Part shown: positions 55,408 through 63,961 of the stretch, piece by piece
Numbering within the stretch: the first letter of the stretch is position 1
How the letters are laid out: every line of letters starts with the position of its first letter
Source: Arthrobacter jinronghuae
GTDB taxonomy: Bacteria > Actinomycetota > Actinomycetes > Actinomycetales > Micrococcaceae
Assembly: GCF_025244825.1 (NCBI RefSeq)
Contig: NZ_CP104263.1
Span: 1,426,001 to 1,490,000, forward strand
Direction of reading: 5' to 3'
Length of the DNA stretch: 64,000 bases
Program-made: the position numbers and the translations under genes
The notes under the pieces: generated by a model
Seen by the model: the letters and a program-made list of their open reading frames with translations, nothing else
The model's database searches: none
Told to the model about the DNA's origin: nothing

Positions 55408-56513
55408 CGCAGCCTTCCCTCTCCGTAGTCCTGGCCGGAGGCGGCACCGCCGGGCACATCAGCCCTCTCCTGGCCATTGCAGATGCCGTCACGGCACGCC
55501 GTTCCGACGCCCGCATCACAGTGGTGGGGACCGCATCCGGAATGGAAACACGCCTGGTGCCCGCGGCGGGCTATGAGCTGGCGACCATCGACCGGGTCCC
55601 CATGCCCCGGCGGCCTTCCGCGGACCTCGCCAAACTGCCGGGCCGCCTGATCCGCGCGGTGCGCCAGGCCGGCGAGATCCTGGACGCTGCGCAGGCCGAC
55701 GTCGTTGTGGGCGTGGGGGGCTATGTTTCCACGCCGGTGTACCTGGCGGCCCGCCGCCGGTCGCTTCCCGTGATCGTGCACGAGGCCAACGCGCGTCCCG
55801 GGCTCGCCAACCGAGTGGGTGCCCGCTTCGCGGCCGTGACAGGAGTGGCCTTCGAATCCACCCGCCTGCCCCGGGCGACGTGGGTCGGCATGCCGATGCG
55901 CCGGGAAATCTCCGGGCTGGACCGCAGTGCCGCCCGGAACGCGGCACGGTCCGCCCTCGGGCTGGAGCAGGACCGGCCCACGCTGGTGGTGACCGGAGGT
56001 TCTTCCGGTGCCGCGAGCATTAACCGGGCAGTGGAGCACGCCCTTCCGGCATTGGCGGCGGCCGGTATCCAGACGCTGCACATCACCGGCCGCGGAAAGT
56101 CCCTCGTGGACGCCGACGGAAAACCGATCGCCGCCCGCGGCTACACCCAGGTGGAGTACGTCGACGGCATGGAGCAGGCCTACGCGGCCGCGGACCTGCT
56201 GCTGGCCCGCTCCGGGGCGGGAACCGTCTGCGAAATCAGTGCGGTGGGGCTGCCTGCCGTCCTGGTTCCGCTGCCGCACGGCAACGGCGAACAGGCACTC
56301 AACGCCGAAGCCCTGGTGGCTGCCGGCGGGGCGCTGACGGTTGCCGATTCCCTCTTCACAGCCGAGTGGATTTCCGACAGGCTGATACCTTTGCTGGCCG
56401 ATCCCGAGGCATTGGAAGCCATGGCAAAGGCATCGGCGGCGTTGGGTATCCGTGACGCGGACTCCCGGATGGCTGCATTCATCCTCGAAGCAAGCGATAG
56501 GTCAAAGGCATGA
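55404..56513 (+). CDS. murG: UDP-GlcNAc:lipid I N-acetylglucosaminyltransferase MurG
   Basis: Converts lipid I to lipid II at the inner membrane face. GT-B fold with both glycine loops: '[19 protein letters not shown]' at the N-terminus and '[14 protein letters not shown]' near residue 97; the C-terminal nucleotide-sugar part shows '[15 protein letters not shown]', '[50 protein letters not shown]' (in pieces), with the conserved H and E for UDP-GlcNAc. Length 369. Overlaps ftsW and murC by four bases each. Confidence 0.96.
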   Translation: MTQPSLSVVLAGGGTAGHISPLLAIADAVTARRSDARITVVGTASGMETRLVPAAGYELATIDRVPMPRRPSADLAKLPGRLIRAVRQAGEILDAAQADVVVGVGGYVSTPVYLAARRRSLPVIVHEANARPGLANRVGARFAAVTGVAFESTRLPRATWVGMPMRREISGLDRSAARNAARSALGLEQDRPTLVVTGGSSGAASINRAVEHALPALAAAGIQTLHITGRGKSLVDADGKPIAARGYTQVEYVDGMEQAYAAADLLLARSGAGTVCEISAVGLPAVLVPLPHGNGEQALNAEALVAAGGALTVADSLFTAEWISDRLIPLLADPEALEAMAKASAALGIRDADSRMAAFILEASDRSKA

Positions 56514-57943
56514 ACCGGCTCAACCCGACAGACCTTGGGAACGTACACTTCATCGGCCTGGGCGGCGCCGGCATGTCGGCCGTTGCCCGGGTGCTCCTGG
56601 CCCAGGGCATTCCGGTTTCCGGCTCCGATTCCAAGGACTCGGCGGGACTGCGTGCCCTTGAAGCACTGGGGGCGACGGTGTTCGTGGGGCACGACGCCGG
56701 ACACGTTGCCGGCGCCGACACGGTAGTCGTGTCTACGGCAATCCGCGAGCAGAACCCGGAACTTGCAGCGGCGCGGTCCCGCGGGCTGCGGATCATCCAC
56801 CGCTCGGTTGCGCTCTCCGCGGCGATGGGGGAGCAGGACCTCATTGCGGTGGCCGGCACCCACGGAAAGACCACCACCACGGCCATGGTGACCGTGATGC
56901 TGCGCGAGGCCGGCCTGGATCCTTCCTTCGCCATCGGCGGCGATGTTGCCGCCCTTGGCGTTAATGCGGCCCACGGTGCCGGACCGGTCTTCGTGGCCGA
57001 AGCCGACGAATCGGACGGGTCCTTCCTGAACTACAACCCGCGGATCAGCGTGGTCACCAATGTCGAGGCCGACCACCTCGACCACTACGGCACCGAGGAA
57101 GCGGTCTTCGCTTCCTTCGACGCCTTCACCGCGCTGCTGCCGGCGGAGGGACTCCTTGTTGCCTGCGCGGACGACGCCGGTGCCGTAGCCCTGGTCGAAC
57201 GTTGTCCGGGAGTCCGGGTAGCCACCTACGGCTACGCGGACGGCGCAGACGTGCGGGTTACGGCTACCCGCCCGGCCGGCGCCGGCTCGGTCAGCACCCT
57301 GCAGTACACCGTGGACGGCCGTGACGCCGAGGTGCAGCTTGCCCTGCAGGTTCCGGGCGCGCACAACATCCTGAACGCGGCTGCCGCCTTTGCCGTGGCC
57401 CTGGAACTTGGCGTTGATCCCCGGGTGGCCGCAGCGGGGCTGGGTACGTTCTCCGGAGCCGCCCGGCGGTTCGAATCCCGCGGCAGCGCACGCGGCGTGC
57501 AGGTGTTCGACGATTACGCCCACCATCCCACCGAAGTCCACGCCGCACTGAAGGCTGCCCGCACAGTGGCCGGGGGGCACCGGGTGCATGTGTTGTTCCA
57601 GCCGCACCTGTTCAGCCGGACCCGCAACTTTGCGGCGGAGTTTGCGGCCGCCCTGGACCTGGCGGATACCGCCACCGTGCTGGACATCTATCCGGCCCGG
57701 GAAGATCCGATTGAAGGCGTGACCAGTGAGCTGATCACGTCCCGCCTGCACGTCCCCGGCGGCTATGCCGATAGCCCGGACCGCGCGGTGGCCCGGGTTG
57801 CTGACGGTGCCGGCGAGGGAGACATCATCCTGACCGTTGGCGCCGGTGACGTCACCGTCCTCGGATCCGAACTGGTTGCCCGCCTGTCCGCCGTTCCGGC
57901 CCGTCCTGCCGCCACCGCTGGGAAAGCCGCCAATGGCCGGTAG
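56510..57943 (+). CDS. murC: UDP-MurNAc:L-alanine ligase MurC
   Basis: Attaches L-alanine to UDP-MurNAc. '[21 protein letters not shown]' begins near residue 11 (nucleotide-sugar-binding domain); ATP-binding '[13 protein letters not shown]' near residue 115; '[17 protein letters not shown]' and '[16 protein letters not shown]' are MurC signatures; '[16 protein letters not shown]' near residue 335 marks the ligase C-terminal domain. Length 477. The last 11 bases overlap ftsQ. Confidence 0.96.
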   Translation: MNRLNPTDLGNVHFIGLGGAGMSAVARVLLAQGIPVSGSDSKDSAGLRALEALGATVFVGHDAGHVAGADTVVVSTAIREQNPELAAARSRGLRIIHRSVALSAAMGEQDLIAVAGTHGKTTTTAMVTVMLREAGLDPSFAIGGDVAALGVNAAHGAGPVFVAEADESDGSFLNYNPRISVVTNVEADHLDHYGTEEAVFASFDAFTALLPAEGLLVACADDAGAVALVERCPGVRVATYGYADGADVRVTATRPAGAGSVSTLQYTVDGRDAEVQLALQVPGAHNILNAAAAFAVALELGVDPRVAAAGLGTFSGAARRFESRGSARGVQVFDDYAHHPTEVHAALKAARTVAGGHRVHVLFQPHLFSRTRNFAAEFAAALDLADTATVLDIYPAREDPIEGVTSELITSRLHVPGGYADSPDRAVARVADGAGEGDIILTVGAGDVTVLGSELVARLSAVPARPAATAGKAANGR

Positions 57944-58934
57944 GAAGCGCTCCGGGAGCGACGACGAGACCATCACCGCTACGCGGGCTCTGGAGCCGGA
58001 AGATCAGACGGTCCTGCCTGCCGCCGGTTCCACCGCCGTCCGGCCCGCTTCCGGCGCCCCCAAGGCGAAGTCCGCGGGGCAGTCTGCCGGGAAGCGGAAA
58101 TCCGCGGTGAAGGCTGCGGGCACTTCAGCGGACAAAGTCCCGGGCCGCCTGGCCGGAACCCGGCGCTCCGCAGGCAAGTCCCCGGTGCCGGGCGCCAACA
58201 GCGCGAGCACGGACGGAACGGTCCTGGCATTTCCGGAACCGCCCGGCAGGCGGCGGCGCAGGGCAGCCTGGATTACGGCCGGCTCCGCGCTGTCCGTCAC
58301 CGCACTGTTCTTTGCCCTGTGGTTTTTCTCACCGATGCTCGAGCTGAAGACCGTAGTGGTCGAGGGCACCACGCTGCTGCCCCGTGAGCAGGCTGAAGCA
58401 GCGCTGGAACCGTTGAAGGGGCAGACCCTGCCCACCATTTCCGACGCCGACGTGGAAGGGCTGCTGAAAGACCGCCCGGAAATCGAAAAGATCGAGGTCG
58501 CAGCGCAGCCACCGTCCACCCTGGTGGTTACGGTTACCGAACGCATTCCCGTGGCCGTGCTGCAGGACGGTGACACGCATGTCCTCATCGATGAAGAGGG
58601 CCGCCGGCTGGCAGTAGCAGCCGACCGGGCAGCGGTCGCCCTTCCGCTTATCGCCGGCGGAAGCGAAGCCATTAACGCGAGTGTTTTCCCCAGTATCACG
58701 GCCGTACTGGCGGCACTGCCGCCGGAGGTGCTCGGCCGGCTGGAGAACGCCTCCGCCCAGACGCTGGATTCGGTCGAACTGAAGCTTAAGAGCGGGCAGA
58801 CAGTATTCTGGGGGAGTGCCGATGCCAATGAGGCAAAGGCACGGGTGCTTGAGGCGCTCCTGAAGATGGAGCCGTCTGATCCGCCGGTGCAGGTTTACGA
58901 CGTGAGTACGCCCGACCGCCCGGTGACGCGTTGA
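57933..58934 (+). CDS. ftsQ: Cell division protein FtsQ/DivIB
   Basis: Bitopic divisome protein that scaffolds FtsL and FtsWI. A long basic, Ala/Lys/Ser-rich cytoplasmic tail of about 105 residues precedes one transmembrane helix (AAWITAGSALSVTALFFALWFF, about 110-132). The extracellular POTRA domain starts with 'LELKTVVVEGTTLLPREQAEAAL', and the beta domain contains 'IEKIEVAAQPPSTLVVTVTERIPVAVL' and 'VLIDEEGRRLA'. Length 333. The ATG at 57933 overlaps murC by 11 bases. A small frame (TTG 58931) overlaps its stop. Confidence 0.92.
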   Translation: MAGRKRSGSDDETITATRALEPEDQTVLPAAGSTAVRPASGAPKAKSAGQSAGKRKSAVKAAGTSADKVPGRLAGTRRSAGKSPVPGANSASTDGTVLAFPEPPGRRRRRAAWITAGSALSVTALFFALWFFSPMLELKTVVVEGTTLLPREQAEAALEPLKGQTLPTISDADVEGLLKDRPEIEKIEVAAQPPSTLVVTVTERIPVAVLQDGDTHVLIDEEGRRLAVAADRAAVALPLIAGGSEAINASVFPSITAVLAALPPEVLGRLENASAQTLDSVELKLKSGQTVFWGSADANEAKARVLEALLKMEPSDPPVQVYDVSTPDRPVTR

Positions 58935-59086
58935 CCGGCGCGGAGGACGGCCGGAAACCGTATGCCGCACCGGACCCGGCCGAGGGGATTTTCGGGGGTC
59001 CGAAGCAGGTGATGCTGCGCGGGAGTGAGGAAAGATTCCTCCGACACGCGGGGCCGGTATTTGCGGAAGCGGCGCTGGCCCCATAG
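58931..59086 (+). CDS. Candidate small ORF between ftsQ and ftsZ, 51 aa
   Basis: A frame beginning TTG with the same four-base overlap (TTGA) seen at other junctions of this operon runs 51 codons to TAG at 59084-59086. About three quarters of its codons end in G or C, somewhat lower than neighbouring genes but higher than random A/T-containing spacer. The peptide is hydrophilic with a central basic segment (MLRGSEERFLRHAGPVF). No ribosome-binding site is visible, and no family is recognised. It may be a real small protein, a decayed C-terminal exon of ftsQ, or chance. Confidence 0.25.
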   Translation: MTGAEDGRKPYAAPDPAEGIFGGPKQVMLRGSEERFLRHAGPVFAEAALAP

Positions 59087-59090
59087 CGTC

Positions 59091-59110
59091 TCAAGTAATG
59101 GATTACTTGA
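59091..59110. promoter_or_regulatory. Perfect 20-bp palindrome upstream of ftsZ
   Basis: TCAAGTAAT-GG-ATTACTTGA has 9-bp arms. Its right arm provides TTGACA (59107-59112), a consensus -35 hexamer. Shares CTCAAGT with the next palindrome 34 bases downstream. Confidence 0.75.
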
Positions 59111-59118
59111 CATAACTA

Positions 59119-59139
59119 TAACCCTCAAGTTGAGGGTTA
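59119..59139. promoter_or_regulatory. 21-bp palindrome upstream of ftsZ, candidate FtsR operator
   Basis: Arms TAACCCTCAA and TTGAGGGTTA around a single G. The CCTCAAG...half-site resembles operators of MerR-family regulators (for example the SoxR site). FtsR, the MerR-type activator of ftsZ, is encoded at 20621 in this window. TAGGGT at 59138-59143 is a possible -10. Confidence 0.55.
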
Positions 59140-59332
59140 GGGTTGTGTCGGTTCAAGGTTTTCGGCCGGGCGTCCAGTGGGAATCTCCGGGATTCCGCTG
59201 GAAACCACGGGGGCGTCGGCGGCCGGGAACCGGTTTGTACGCAGACCGGTTCAGCAAGACACATGCAGCTGCAGAACGCAGGCAGTTGCGAAAACATAAA
59301 AGTTGCAGAGATTCGAACAAGGGACACAGGAC

Positions 59333-60532
59333 GTGGCAGCACCGCAGAATTACTTGGCCGTCATCAAGGTCGTCGGCATCGGCGGCGGTGGCGTGAACGC
59401 CGTAAACCGGATGATCGATGTAGGCCTCCGCGGCGTGGAGTTCATCGCCATCAACACCGATGCACAGGCACTGCTGATGAGTGACGCCGACGTCAAGCTC
59501 GACGTCGGCCGCGAACTCACGCGTGGCCTGGGCGCCGGCGCTGATCCCGAGGTCGGCCGCAAGGCTGCCGAGGACCACGCAGAGGAGATCGAGGAAGTCC
59601 TTCGCGGAGCGGACATGGTCTTCGTGACCGCAGGCGAAGGCGGCGGAACCGGTACCGGCGGCGCCCCCGTCGTCGCCCGTATCGCCCGTTCGCTCGGCGC
59701 CCTGACCATCGGCGTGGTTACCCGTCCCTTCACCTTCGAAGGCCGGCGCCGCTCCAACCAGGCCGAATCCGGTATCGATACGCTGCGCGACGAAGTCGAC
59801 ACGCTGATCGTCATCCCGAATGACCGGCTGCTGTCGATCAGCGACCGCAACGTCTCCATGCTGGATGCCTTCCGTTCCGCGGACCAGGTCCTGCTCTCCG
59901 GCGTTCAGGGCATTACCGACCTGATCACCACCCCGGGCCTGATCAACCTCGACTTCGCGGACGTGAAATCGGTTATGCAGGGTGCAGGTTCGGCACTTAT
60001 GGGTATCGGTTCGGCCCGCGGCGAGGACCGTGCAGTCAAGGCTGCCGAGCTGGCAATAGCTTCTCCTCTGCTCGAAGCCTCGATCGACGGCGCACACGGC
60101 GTGCTGCTCTCCATCCAGGGCGGTTCCGACCTCGGCCTGTTCGAGATCAACGAGGCTGCACGCCTGGTCCAGGAAGTTGCCCACCCCGAAGCCAACATCA
60201 TCTTCGGCGCCGTCATTGACGACGCCCTGGGCGACGAAGCGCGGGTTACCGTTATTGCTGCAGGCTTCGACCAGGTGGATGTCACCTCGCAGCCGGCGCA
60301 GCACAAGCCTGCCGAGCCCGCCACGCCTCCTGCCTCGGCAGCGGCCGCCGGCGGCTTCGGGGCTGCTGCTCCGGCATCCGCAGGCCTGTCGGCGTGGTCC
60401 CAGCGGTCACAGCACCAGCACAGCGATGTCCCGGCCGACGCCGGCTTCGACATCGATCTTCCGGCAGTAGTGGAATCGGATCTGTCCACCGGCCGTCCGG
60501 ACGACCTGGACGTGCCGGACTTCCTGAAGTAG
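59333..60532 (+). CDS. ftsZ: Cell division GTPase FtsZ
   Basis: Tubulin homologue that forms the Z-ring. The GTPase domain opens '[22 protein letters not shown]'-like (residues 6-27, quoted in part), with tubulin signature '[12 protein letters not shown]' near residue 102, T3-T7 loops, and the synergy residues in '[21 protein letters not shown]' (in part). The linker after residue 318 is Ala/Pro/Gln-rich and the C-terminal conserved peptide is [10 protein letters not shown], which binds SepF. Length 399. GTG 59333 has AGGAC just upstream. Its 400-base upstream region with two palindromes suggests its own strong regulation. Confidence 0.97.
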   Translation: MAAPQNYLAVIKVVGIGGGGVNAVNRMIDVGLRGVEFIAINTDAQALLMSDADVKLDVGRELTRGLGAGADPEVGRKAAEDHAEEIEEVLRGADMVFVTAGEGGGTGTGGAPVVARIARSLGALTIGVVTRPFTFEGRRRSNQAESGIDTLRDEVDTLIVIPNDRLLSISDRNVSMLDAFRSADQVLLSGVQGITDLITTPGLINLDFADVKSVMQGAGSALMGIGSARGEDRAVKAAELAIASPLLEASIDGAHGVLLSIQGGSDLGLFEINEAARLVQEVAHPEANIIFGAVIDDALGDEARVTVIAAGFDQVDVTSQPAQHKPAEPATPPASAAAAGGFGAAAPASAGLSAWSQRSQHQHSDVPADAGFDIDLPAVVESDLSTGRPDDLDVPDFLK

Positions 60533-60573
60533 GAAGACCGGCAGGCAGAACAGCAGAGCAAGAACAGCTGAGC

Positions 60574-61296
60574 ATGACAGCGGGGTTGTCCCGGATGTTT
60601 TGGTGGCACCGCCAGGTTGGCGACAACCTGTGGGCGGGATTCACCAACACGTCCGCAGGCAACCTCGCTTTGCATGTGGGGGATGACCCGGATGCGGTCC
60701 TGAAGCGGCGTGCGGAACTCGAGGCCGTGATGGGCGTCCGCCCCGGCACCCTGCGCTTTATGAACCAGGTTCATTCAGCGGAGGTGGCAGAAGCAGCAGG
60801 CCCCGGCACCGGTGCTCCCACGGCGGACGGCCTGATCAGTGGCGACGGCGCAGCCCCGCTGGCGGTCATGGTTGCCGACTGCGTGCCGGTCCTGCTGGCC
60901 GGGGCCGGCCCCGACGGCAGACCCGTTACTGCCGCCGTGCATGCCGGCCGCCGTGGCCTGCTGGACAACATCCTGCCCGTTGCCGTCGACCGGATGCGCT
61001 CCGCCGGGGGAACCGGGCTCCGGGCCTGGATAGGTCCCTGCGTCTGCGGGCAGTGCTACGAGGTTCCGGCTGCCATGCAGGCCGAATCGGTTGCCCTGCT
61101 CCCGGCGACGGCCGCTGTGACCCGCAGCGGCACCCCCGCCCTAGATCTTCCCGCGGGCGCCCAGGCGCAGCTCGCAGGCCTGGGCGTCTCCGTGGAACGG
61201 GTCGGAGGCTGCACCCTGGAGAACGACCAGCTGTTTTCGCACCGCCGGGACCCCGCCACCGGGCGGTTCGCCGGCGTGATCTGGCAGCGTTCCTGA
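60574..61296 (+). CDS. pgeF: Peptidoglycan editing factor PgeF (YfiH family)
   Basis: A multicopper-oxidase-like ('laccase domain') fold protein of 240 residues. Zinc/copper-ligand positions are seen in 'NQVHSAEV', 'VADCVPVLL' and 'VHAGRRGLLDNIL', with 'IGPCVCGQCYEVP' before the end. In E. coli PgeF removes L-Ser wrongly incorporated in place of L-Ala in the stem peptide; purine-nucleoside phosphorolysis has also been reported in the family. It sits right after ftsZ, as commonly found, linking it to cell-wall quality control. ATG 60574; weak ribosome-binding site (GAGC...). Confidence 0.9.
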   Translation: MTAGLSRMFWWHRQVGDNLWAGFTNTSAGNLALHVGDDPDAVLKRRAELEAVMGVRPGTLRFMNQVHSAEVAEAAGPGTGAPTADGLISGDGAAPLAVMVADCVPVLLAGAGPDGRPVTAAVHAGRRGLLDNILPVAVDRMRSAGGTGLRAWIGPCVCGQCYEVPAAMQAESVALLPATAAVTRSGTPALDLPAGAQAQLAGLGVSVERVGGCTLENDQLFSHRRDPATGRFAGVIWQRS

Positions 61297-61345
61297 TTCC
61301 GCCGCAGCGCATCGACGCCGGCCAGGCCGGGATAATGGAAAGACC

Positions 61346-62104
61346 ATGACTTCAATATCCGAATATCCCTCCCGCACTGATGAGCTTCGGGACCGGCTGC
61401 AGCGCGTCCGGAACCGCATCCAGGCCGCCGGGCGCCCCGCCGGTGCCGACGAACCGCACCTGATTGTGGTCACCAAGTATTTCCCGGCCTCCGATGTCGA
61501 CATCCTCGCCGGGCTGGGAGTCCGGGACGTGGGCGAAAACAAGGACCAGGAAGCCGCCGCGAAGGCCGCAGACCTGGCGCACCTGGATCTTGACTGGCAC
61601 TTCATCGGCCAATTGCAGTCCAATAAGGCAAAGTCCGTGGTGCGCTACGCGGCCTCCGTCCACTCGGTGGACCGCCGCTCCCTGGTGACTGCCCTGGGCA
61701 AGGCGATGGCAGCAGAGCAGCGGCGCCGTGAATCCGAAGGACTGGCGGCCCGTGGGGACCTGTCCTGCTTCCTGCAGGTGGACCTGCGCGGCGATGCCGC
61801 ACGGGCTGCGGATCCAGGCCGAGGGGGAGCGCAGCCGGAGGATCTGCCGCTTCTGGCCGAAGCAGTGGCCGGTACTCCCGGACTGCTCCTGTCCGGGGTG
61901 ATGGCCGTTGCACCGCTCGGCGCGGATGCCGGTGACGCCTTCGCGCGCCTCCGGGAACTTTCGGCGCAGTTGCAGGCGCAGCACCCGGGGGCGCTGAGCA
62001 TCTCCGCCGGCATGAGTTCCGACCTCGAGGCCGCCGTCGCCCACGGGGCGACACACCTGAGAATCGGATCCGATGTTCTGGGCCCGCGCCCGCCGGTACG
62101 GTAG
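61346..62104 (+). CDS. yggS: YggS-family pyridoxal phosphate homeostasis protein
   Basis: A 252-residue PLP-binding TIM-barrel protein. The Lys in 'LIVVTKYFPASDVDILAGLG' forms the internal aldimine; 'VRDVGENKDQEAAAKA', 'WHFIGQLQSNKAKSVVRYAASVHSVDR' (in part), 'LQVDLRGD', and 'LSISAGMSSDLEAAVAHGATHLRIGSDVLG' (in part) are family marks. It controls free PLP and amino-acid/keto-acid balance. It is a usual neighbour of sepF. GATAAT at 61331-61336 and GGAAAG just before the ATG may give it a local promoter and start. Confidence 0.92.
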   Translation: MTSISEYPSRTDELRDRLQRVRNRIQAAGRPAGADEPHLIVVTKYFPASDVDILAGLGVRDVGENKDQEAAAKAADLAHLDLDWHFIGQLQSNKAKSVVRYAASVHSVDRRSLVTALGKAMAAEQRRRESEGLAARGDLSCFLQVDLRGDAARAADPGRGGAQPEDLPLLAEAVAGTPGLLLSGVMAVAPLGADAGDAFARLRELSAQLQAQHPGALSISAGMSSDLEAAVAHGATHLRIGSDVLGPRPPVR

Positions 62105-62210
62105 CGTCAAAGTACGAACACCATACAGCCGCCGCGCAGCACCCTGCAGTACCGTGCAGTAACAGTACAGTAATGGGCAGCTAGGCGTTGAAGGATTAAG
62201 AGGAGCAACC

Positions 62211-62741
62211 ATGGCTGGCGCAATGCGCAGGACAATGATCTACCTTGGGCTCGCCGACGGTGACGAGCACTACGAGTCCGAACAGCGGCACCTGCGGGAA
62301 GCCCCTGCCCGGGAGGAAGACTTTGCTCCCGTCCATGAGCCCGATGAGGAAGCGCCGGAGGCGGTTCCTGCCCCCGTCGTCCGCAATGCAGTGGAGGAGT
62401 ACCGCGCACCCGTGACACCCATCAAGCGTGCCCCGTCGTCCCGCGAGGACGTATCTGGCCTTCGTCAGATCACCACCGTCCACCCCCGCTCCTACAACGA
62501 CGCCAAGATCATCGGTGAGAGCTTCCGTGACGGCATCCCCGTCATCATGAACGTCACCGATATGGGAGAAGCGGACGCCAAGCGCCTCGTCGACTTCTCA
62601 GCGGGCCTCGTTTTCGGCCTGCGCGGTAGCATTGAGCGTGTCACCAACAAGGTCTTCCTGCTTTCGCCGTCCTACGTTGAGGTTTTGGGCGATGACAAGA
62701 AGATCAGCGAATCACAGTCCACTTTCTTCAACCAGAGCTGA
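62211..62741 (+). CDS. sepF: Cell division protein SepF
   Basis: Membrane-binding Z-ring anchor of actinobacteria and Firmicutes. The N-terminal amphipathic helix [14 protein letters not shown] is expected to bind the membrane; an acidic linker follows (residues 20-65); the SepF core begins '[19 protein letters not shown]' and includes '[35 protein letters not shown]' (in part), which dimerises and binds the FtsZ tail. Length 176. AAGAGGAGC precedes the ATG. In species without FtsA, SepF is the main membrane tether; no ftsA gene is in this cluster. Confidence 0.95.
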   Translation: MAGAMRRTMIYLGLADGDEHYESEQRHLREAPAREEDFAPVHEPDEEAPEAVPAPVVRNAVEEYRAPVTPIKRAPSSREDVSGLRQITTVHPRSYNDAKIIGESFRDGIPVIMNVTDMGEADAKRLVDFSAGLVFGLRGSIERVTNKVFLLSPSYVEVLGDDKKISESQSTFFNQS

Positions 62742-62804
62742 CCCAAGGCCCGCACCGACGGGCCGCGGGTGCTGCCACCGACTTCCGGAAATGAAACCCT
62801 GCGC

Positions 62805-63095
62805 GTGAATATCATTCTTCCCCTGGTGTACCTGGTGCTGGTGCTCTTCCAGCTCGCCCTCATCCTGCGGATCGTGTACGACGCCGTGCAGATGTTTGCC
62901 CGGCAGTGGCGGCCAAAGGGGCCGGCACTCGTGCTCGCTACCGGCGTCTACGGTGTTACCGACCCGCCCGTCCGGCTGTTCAGGCGCATCATCCCGCCGG
63001 TGCGGCTTGGGGGAGTGGCCCTGGACCTGGCTTTCCTGGTCCTGTTCATCCTTGTATCGATCCTCACGCAGATTGTCGTCAGCGTCGCGCACTAG
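62805..63095 (+). CDS. YggT-family membrane protein
   Basis: A 96-residue membrane protein with two or three hydrophobic helices: 'VNIILPLVYLVLVLFQLALILRIVYDAVQMF' (in part) at the start and 'LALDLAFLVLFILVSILTQIVV' at the end. 'VYGVTDPPVRLFRRIIPPVRLGG' is the YggT signature. Function is unsettled, but it is a constant neighbour of sepF and divIVA. GTG 62805 fits the family start; GTG 62769 would add 12 residues. Confidence 0.88.
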   Translation: MNIILPLVYLVLVLFQLALILRIVYDAVQMFARQWRPKGPALVLATGVYGVTDPPVRLFRRIIPPVRLGGVALDLAFLVLFILVSILTQIVVSVAH

Positions 63096-63204
63096 CGTTT
63101 CGATGCAGCAGGGGTCCGGTTAGTTTTCGGAAACCAAACGATATAGTGTGAAACCGAATACAAATCTGCATTTTTTTGTATGTCCGTAATTCTCTACGTA
63201 GAAC

Positions 63205-63236
63205 CGCCTGCTTGACTCGCAGGCGAATCTTATAAT
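63205..63236 (+). promoter_or_regulatory. divIVA promoter region with inverted repeat
   Basis: TATAAT at 63231-63236 lies 19 bases before the divIVA ATG with GAGGTGA between. CGCCTGC-TTGACTC-GCAGGCG (63205-63225) is a perfect 7-bp-arm inverted repeat covering the expected -35 zone. TTGACT inside it is only 13 bases from the -10, so the true -35 may be absent and an activator may bind the repeat. Confidence 0.45.
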
Positions 63237-63254
63237 CCAGTATGAGGTGACCAG

Positions 63255-63917
63255 ATGGCTCTGACGCCAGAAGATGTTGTCAACAAGCGGTTCCAGCCGA
63301 CCAAGTTCCGGGAAGGCTATGACCAGGATGAAGTCGATGACTTCCTCGACGAGATCGTGGTGGAACTGCGCCGGCTGAACTCCGAAAACGAAGATCTCCG
63401 CAGCCAGCTGGCCGCGGCCGTGGCCGGAGGATCCGCCGCTTCGGCGAACTCGGTCCCGGCTCCGGTAGCCGCTGCGCCGAAGGTCGAAAAGGTTCCGGAA
63501 GAGCCCAAGCCCGAGCCGAAGGTTGAAGCTCCGGTCGTAGAAGAGCGTCCGGAACCCGTCGAGGCGAAGCCGGAGCCCGCCCCGGTTCCCGCGGCCAACA
63601 ACACGGAGACCGCTGCAGGCATCCTGGCCATGGCCCAGAAGATGCACGACGACTACGTCGGTGCCGGTATCGAGCAGCGCGACAAGATCATCGCCGAAGC
63701 GCAGATCGAGGCCAGCGGCCTCGTCACCGACGCCCAGGAGAAGAGCCGCAAGATCCTCAGCACCCTGGAACAGCAGAAGGCTGTCCTGGAGCGCAAGGTC
63801 GAGCAGCTGCGCGGCTTCGAGCGGGACTACCGTTCACGCCTGAAGGCTTACATCGAAGGCCAGCTGCGCGATCTGGATGCACGCGGTTCCGTAGCTTCGG
63901 AAACCGCCGACGCGTAA
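63255..63917 (+). CDS. divIVA: Polar growth protein DivIVA/Wag31
   Basis: Coiled-coil polar scaffold for apical cell-wall growth in actinobacteria. The N-terminal lipid-binding domain is 'ALTPEDVVNKRFQPTKFREGYDQDEVDDFLDEIVVELRRL' (in pieces, residues 2-41), with F13/R18-type residues at the membrane-touching loop. A Pro/Glu/Val-rich linker covers about residues 70-115, and a long coiled coil (ILAMAQKMHDDYVGAGIEQRDKIIAEA ... LEQQKAVLERKVEQLRGFERDYRSRLKAYIEGQL) fills about 120-205. Length 220 is shorter than Wag31 of mycobacteria. Threonines in the N-terminal and linker parts are possible kinase targets. Confidence 0.95.
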   Translation: MALTPEDVVNKRFQPTKFREGYDQDEVDDFLDEIVVELRRLNSENEDLRSQLAAAVAGGSAASANSVPAPVAAAPKVEKVPEEPKPEPKVEAPVVEERPEPVEAKPEPAPVPAANNTETAAGILAMAQKMHDDYVGAGIEQRDKIIAEAQIEASGLVTDAQEKSRKILSTLEQQKAVLERKVEQLRGFERDYRSRLKAYIEGQLRDLDARGSVASETADA

Positions 63918-63942
63918 TTGCCTCGGGCACGGCGCTCCTGGA

Positions 63943-63961
63943 ACATCGGTTAAACTGATGT
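63943..63961. repeat. 19-bp imperfect inverted repeat after divIVA
   Basis: ACATCGGTT-A-AACTGATGT pairs at eight of nine positions. It lies 25 bases past divIVA, near the window end, and could be a terminator stem without a T run or an operator of the next gene. Confidence 0.35.
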
